Assembly (NCBI RefSeq): GCF_030503875.2
Contig: NZ_CP129968.2
Span: 2,444,001-2,508,000, forward strand
DNA length: 64,000 bases
Reading direction: 5' to 3'
Origin: Marivirga arenosa
Lineage (GTDB): Bacteria; Bacteroidota; Bacteroidia; Cytophagales; Cyclobacteriaceae
Part shown: positions 63,345 through 64,000 of the stretch, piece after piece
Layout: each line of letters opens with the position of its first letter
How positions within the stretch are numbered: position 1 is the stretch's first letter
Notes under the pieces: model-generated
What the model was told of the DNA's origin: nothing
What the model saw: the letters and a program-made list of their open reading frames with translations, nothing else
Databases searched by the model: none
Translations under genes and position numbers: made by a program

Positions 63345-64000
63345 ATTTGTTCACCATACCGCTCATTTGCTTAACAATGAATTTTACTGCACCGGCTGGG
63401 CTTAATCTGTAAAATAGATCAAGAAAACGAGCATCACTCCCAACCATTACTCTAAATTTTTTCTTCTCAATTGCTTTTAACATTATTGAAGCTGCTTTTT
63501 CAGAAGACAACATTTTCGGTGCTTTCCCCTGCCCTGCTTGATCAGTATTCTTCATTTCAACACCTGAATTCTTAGTAATATTTGTGTTGATAGCTCCTGG
63601 GTGAATTACGGTTACTCCCACATTAGTTTCCTTTAATTCAGCATACAAACCCTCAGTTAATAATTTAACTGCTGCTTTAGAAGCTCCATAAAAAGTTTGG
63701 CCTGGAAATGGAATAAAGCCCCCCATACTTGAAACATTAGCTATATGAGCCTCAGGTCGTTTAAGCAAATGAGGTAGAAAGGCTTTTGTCATATAAAGCG
63801 TACCATAAAAATTAATATTCATGATACGCTCAATCCTATCGTAATCTAATTCATTTACATCAATAAAAGGCTGAATAATTCCTGCGTTATTAATTACGCC
63901 ATCAACATTACCAAAATGCTTGATAACTTCATCAGGAAAACTTTCAACTTGTTCTCGATCGGATATGTTAAGGTTACGAGTATAGAGATTACTGGCTTTT
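63343..64000 (-). CDS. Short-chain dehydrogenase/reductase, 5' end outside window
   Basis: The frame stays open from the stop at 63343-63345 to the right edge, at least 219 residues. Visible motifs: VDGVINNAGI (the N-N-A-G motif, in the part near the edge), IMNINFYGTLYM, IANVSSMGGF (catalytic Ser), YGASKAAVKLL (the catalytic Y-x-x-x-K) and VIHPGAINTNI. The N-terminal Gly-rich nucleotide site lies beyond the window. A classical SDR using NAD(P)H on an alcohol or ketone; substrate unknown. The internal Met start used by a simple ORF scan would lose the NNAG motif, so the true gene is longer. Confidence 0.93.
   Translation of the reverse strand, partial: KASNLYTRNLNISDREQVESFPDEVIKHFGNVDGVINNAGIIQPFIDVNELDYDRIERIMNINFYGTLYMTKAFLPHLLKRPEAHIANVSSMGGFIPFPGQTFYGASKAAVKLLTEGLYAELKETNVGVTVIHPGAINTNITKNSGVEMKNTDQAGQGKAPKMLSSEKAASIMLKAIEKKKFRVMVGSDARFLDLFYRLSPAGAVKFIVKQMSGMVNK

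Noticed and set aside
63343..63822. Short-chain dehydrogenase starting at an internal Met (63822)
   Set aside because: The frame stays open to the window edge and includes the NNAG motif upstream of that Met, so it is a truncated view of a longer gene.

Overview
The window is AT-rich chromosomal DNA from a member of the Bacteroidota, most probably a marine or gliding Cytophagales bacterium (Marivirga-like; the genus is a guess from overall protein flavour). The signs are three TonB-dependent or TonB-receptor-like outer membrane proteins with N-terminal carboxypeptidase-regulatory domains, a type IX secretion (T9SS) cargo protein with a gliding-type C-terminal domain next to a PorP/SprF protein, a SbtA-type bicarbonate transporter, many lipoproteins and Gln-ending signal peptides, a lack of Shine-Dalgarno sequences, and Bacteroidota-type -7 promoter boxes (TAnnTTTG). 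I see no insertion sequence, phage, CRISPR array, rRNA or plasmid feature. The region reads as ordinary core chromosome with one tRNA.

Layout. 1-1.4 kb: the 5' part of a secreted M57-type zinc protease and a small secreted protein. 1.5-6.3 kb: an ArsC/Spx-family protein facing an operon ROK kinase > rpe > TonB receptor > LpoB-like lipoprotein. 6.5-15.1 kb: an OMP-barrel receptor, an OmpR-type two-component pair and, divergent from it, a very large hybrid histidine kinase. 15.4-23.2 kb: thioredoxin, two adjoining amidohydrolase-family proteins (three amidohydrolase modules, only one with an intact HxH), a CHASE3-GAF membrane protein and a UMF1-type transporter. 23.3-25.8 kb: ExbB/ExbD energy-coupling operon and tRNA-Ser(GGA). 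26-30.8 kb: tightly overlapping operon SpoIIE-type phosphatase > polysaccharide deacetylase > glycosyltransferase > TatD nuclease > asparaginase. 31-36.9 kb: metzincin-like lipoprotein protease, then a second glycan-type group (flippase-like protein > glycosyltransferase > small protein). 37-43.2 kb: small membrane proteins, alpha/beta hydrolase, MATE exporter and a third OMP-barrel protein. 43.3-48 kb: HrpB-like helicase, and a LysR regulator divergent from sbtA. 48.3-56.3 kb: a 2309-residue PKD/Ig-repeat T9SS cargo protein and its PorP/SprF partner. 56.3-57.7 kb: SiaB-SiaC signalling operon with an unusual membrane protein. 57.8-64 kb: peptide transporter, ATP-type PEP carboxykinase, an M23 peptidase, a decayed secreted-protein gene, a small secreted protein made of two T9SS-CTD-like repeats and the 3' part of a short-chain dehydrogenase.

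How the genes work together. ExbB/ExbD would energise the TonB-dependent receptors. The large cargo protein should be exported by T9SS with the adjacent PorP/SprF. PEP carboxykinase, the peptide transporter, asparaginase and the proteases fit a lifestyle that uses protein as a carbon source. SbtA with its LysR neighbour fits bicarbonate supply for anaplerosis. The most interesting module is the SiaB-SiaC operon, in which the cyclase expected as SiaC's target is replaced by a protein that keeps a stalk-like coiled coil but carries two membrane segments. A second notable pattern is four genes whose start codon lies exactly four bases after a perfect TAnnTTTG box, which predicts leaderless mRNAs.
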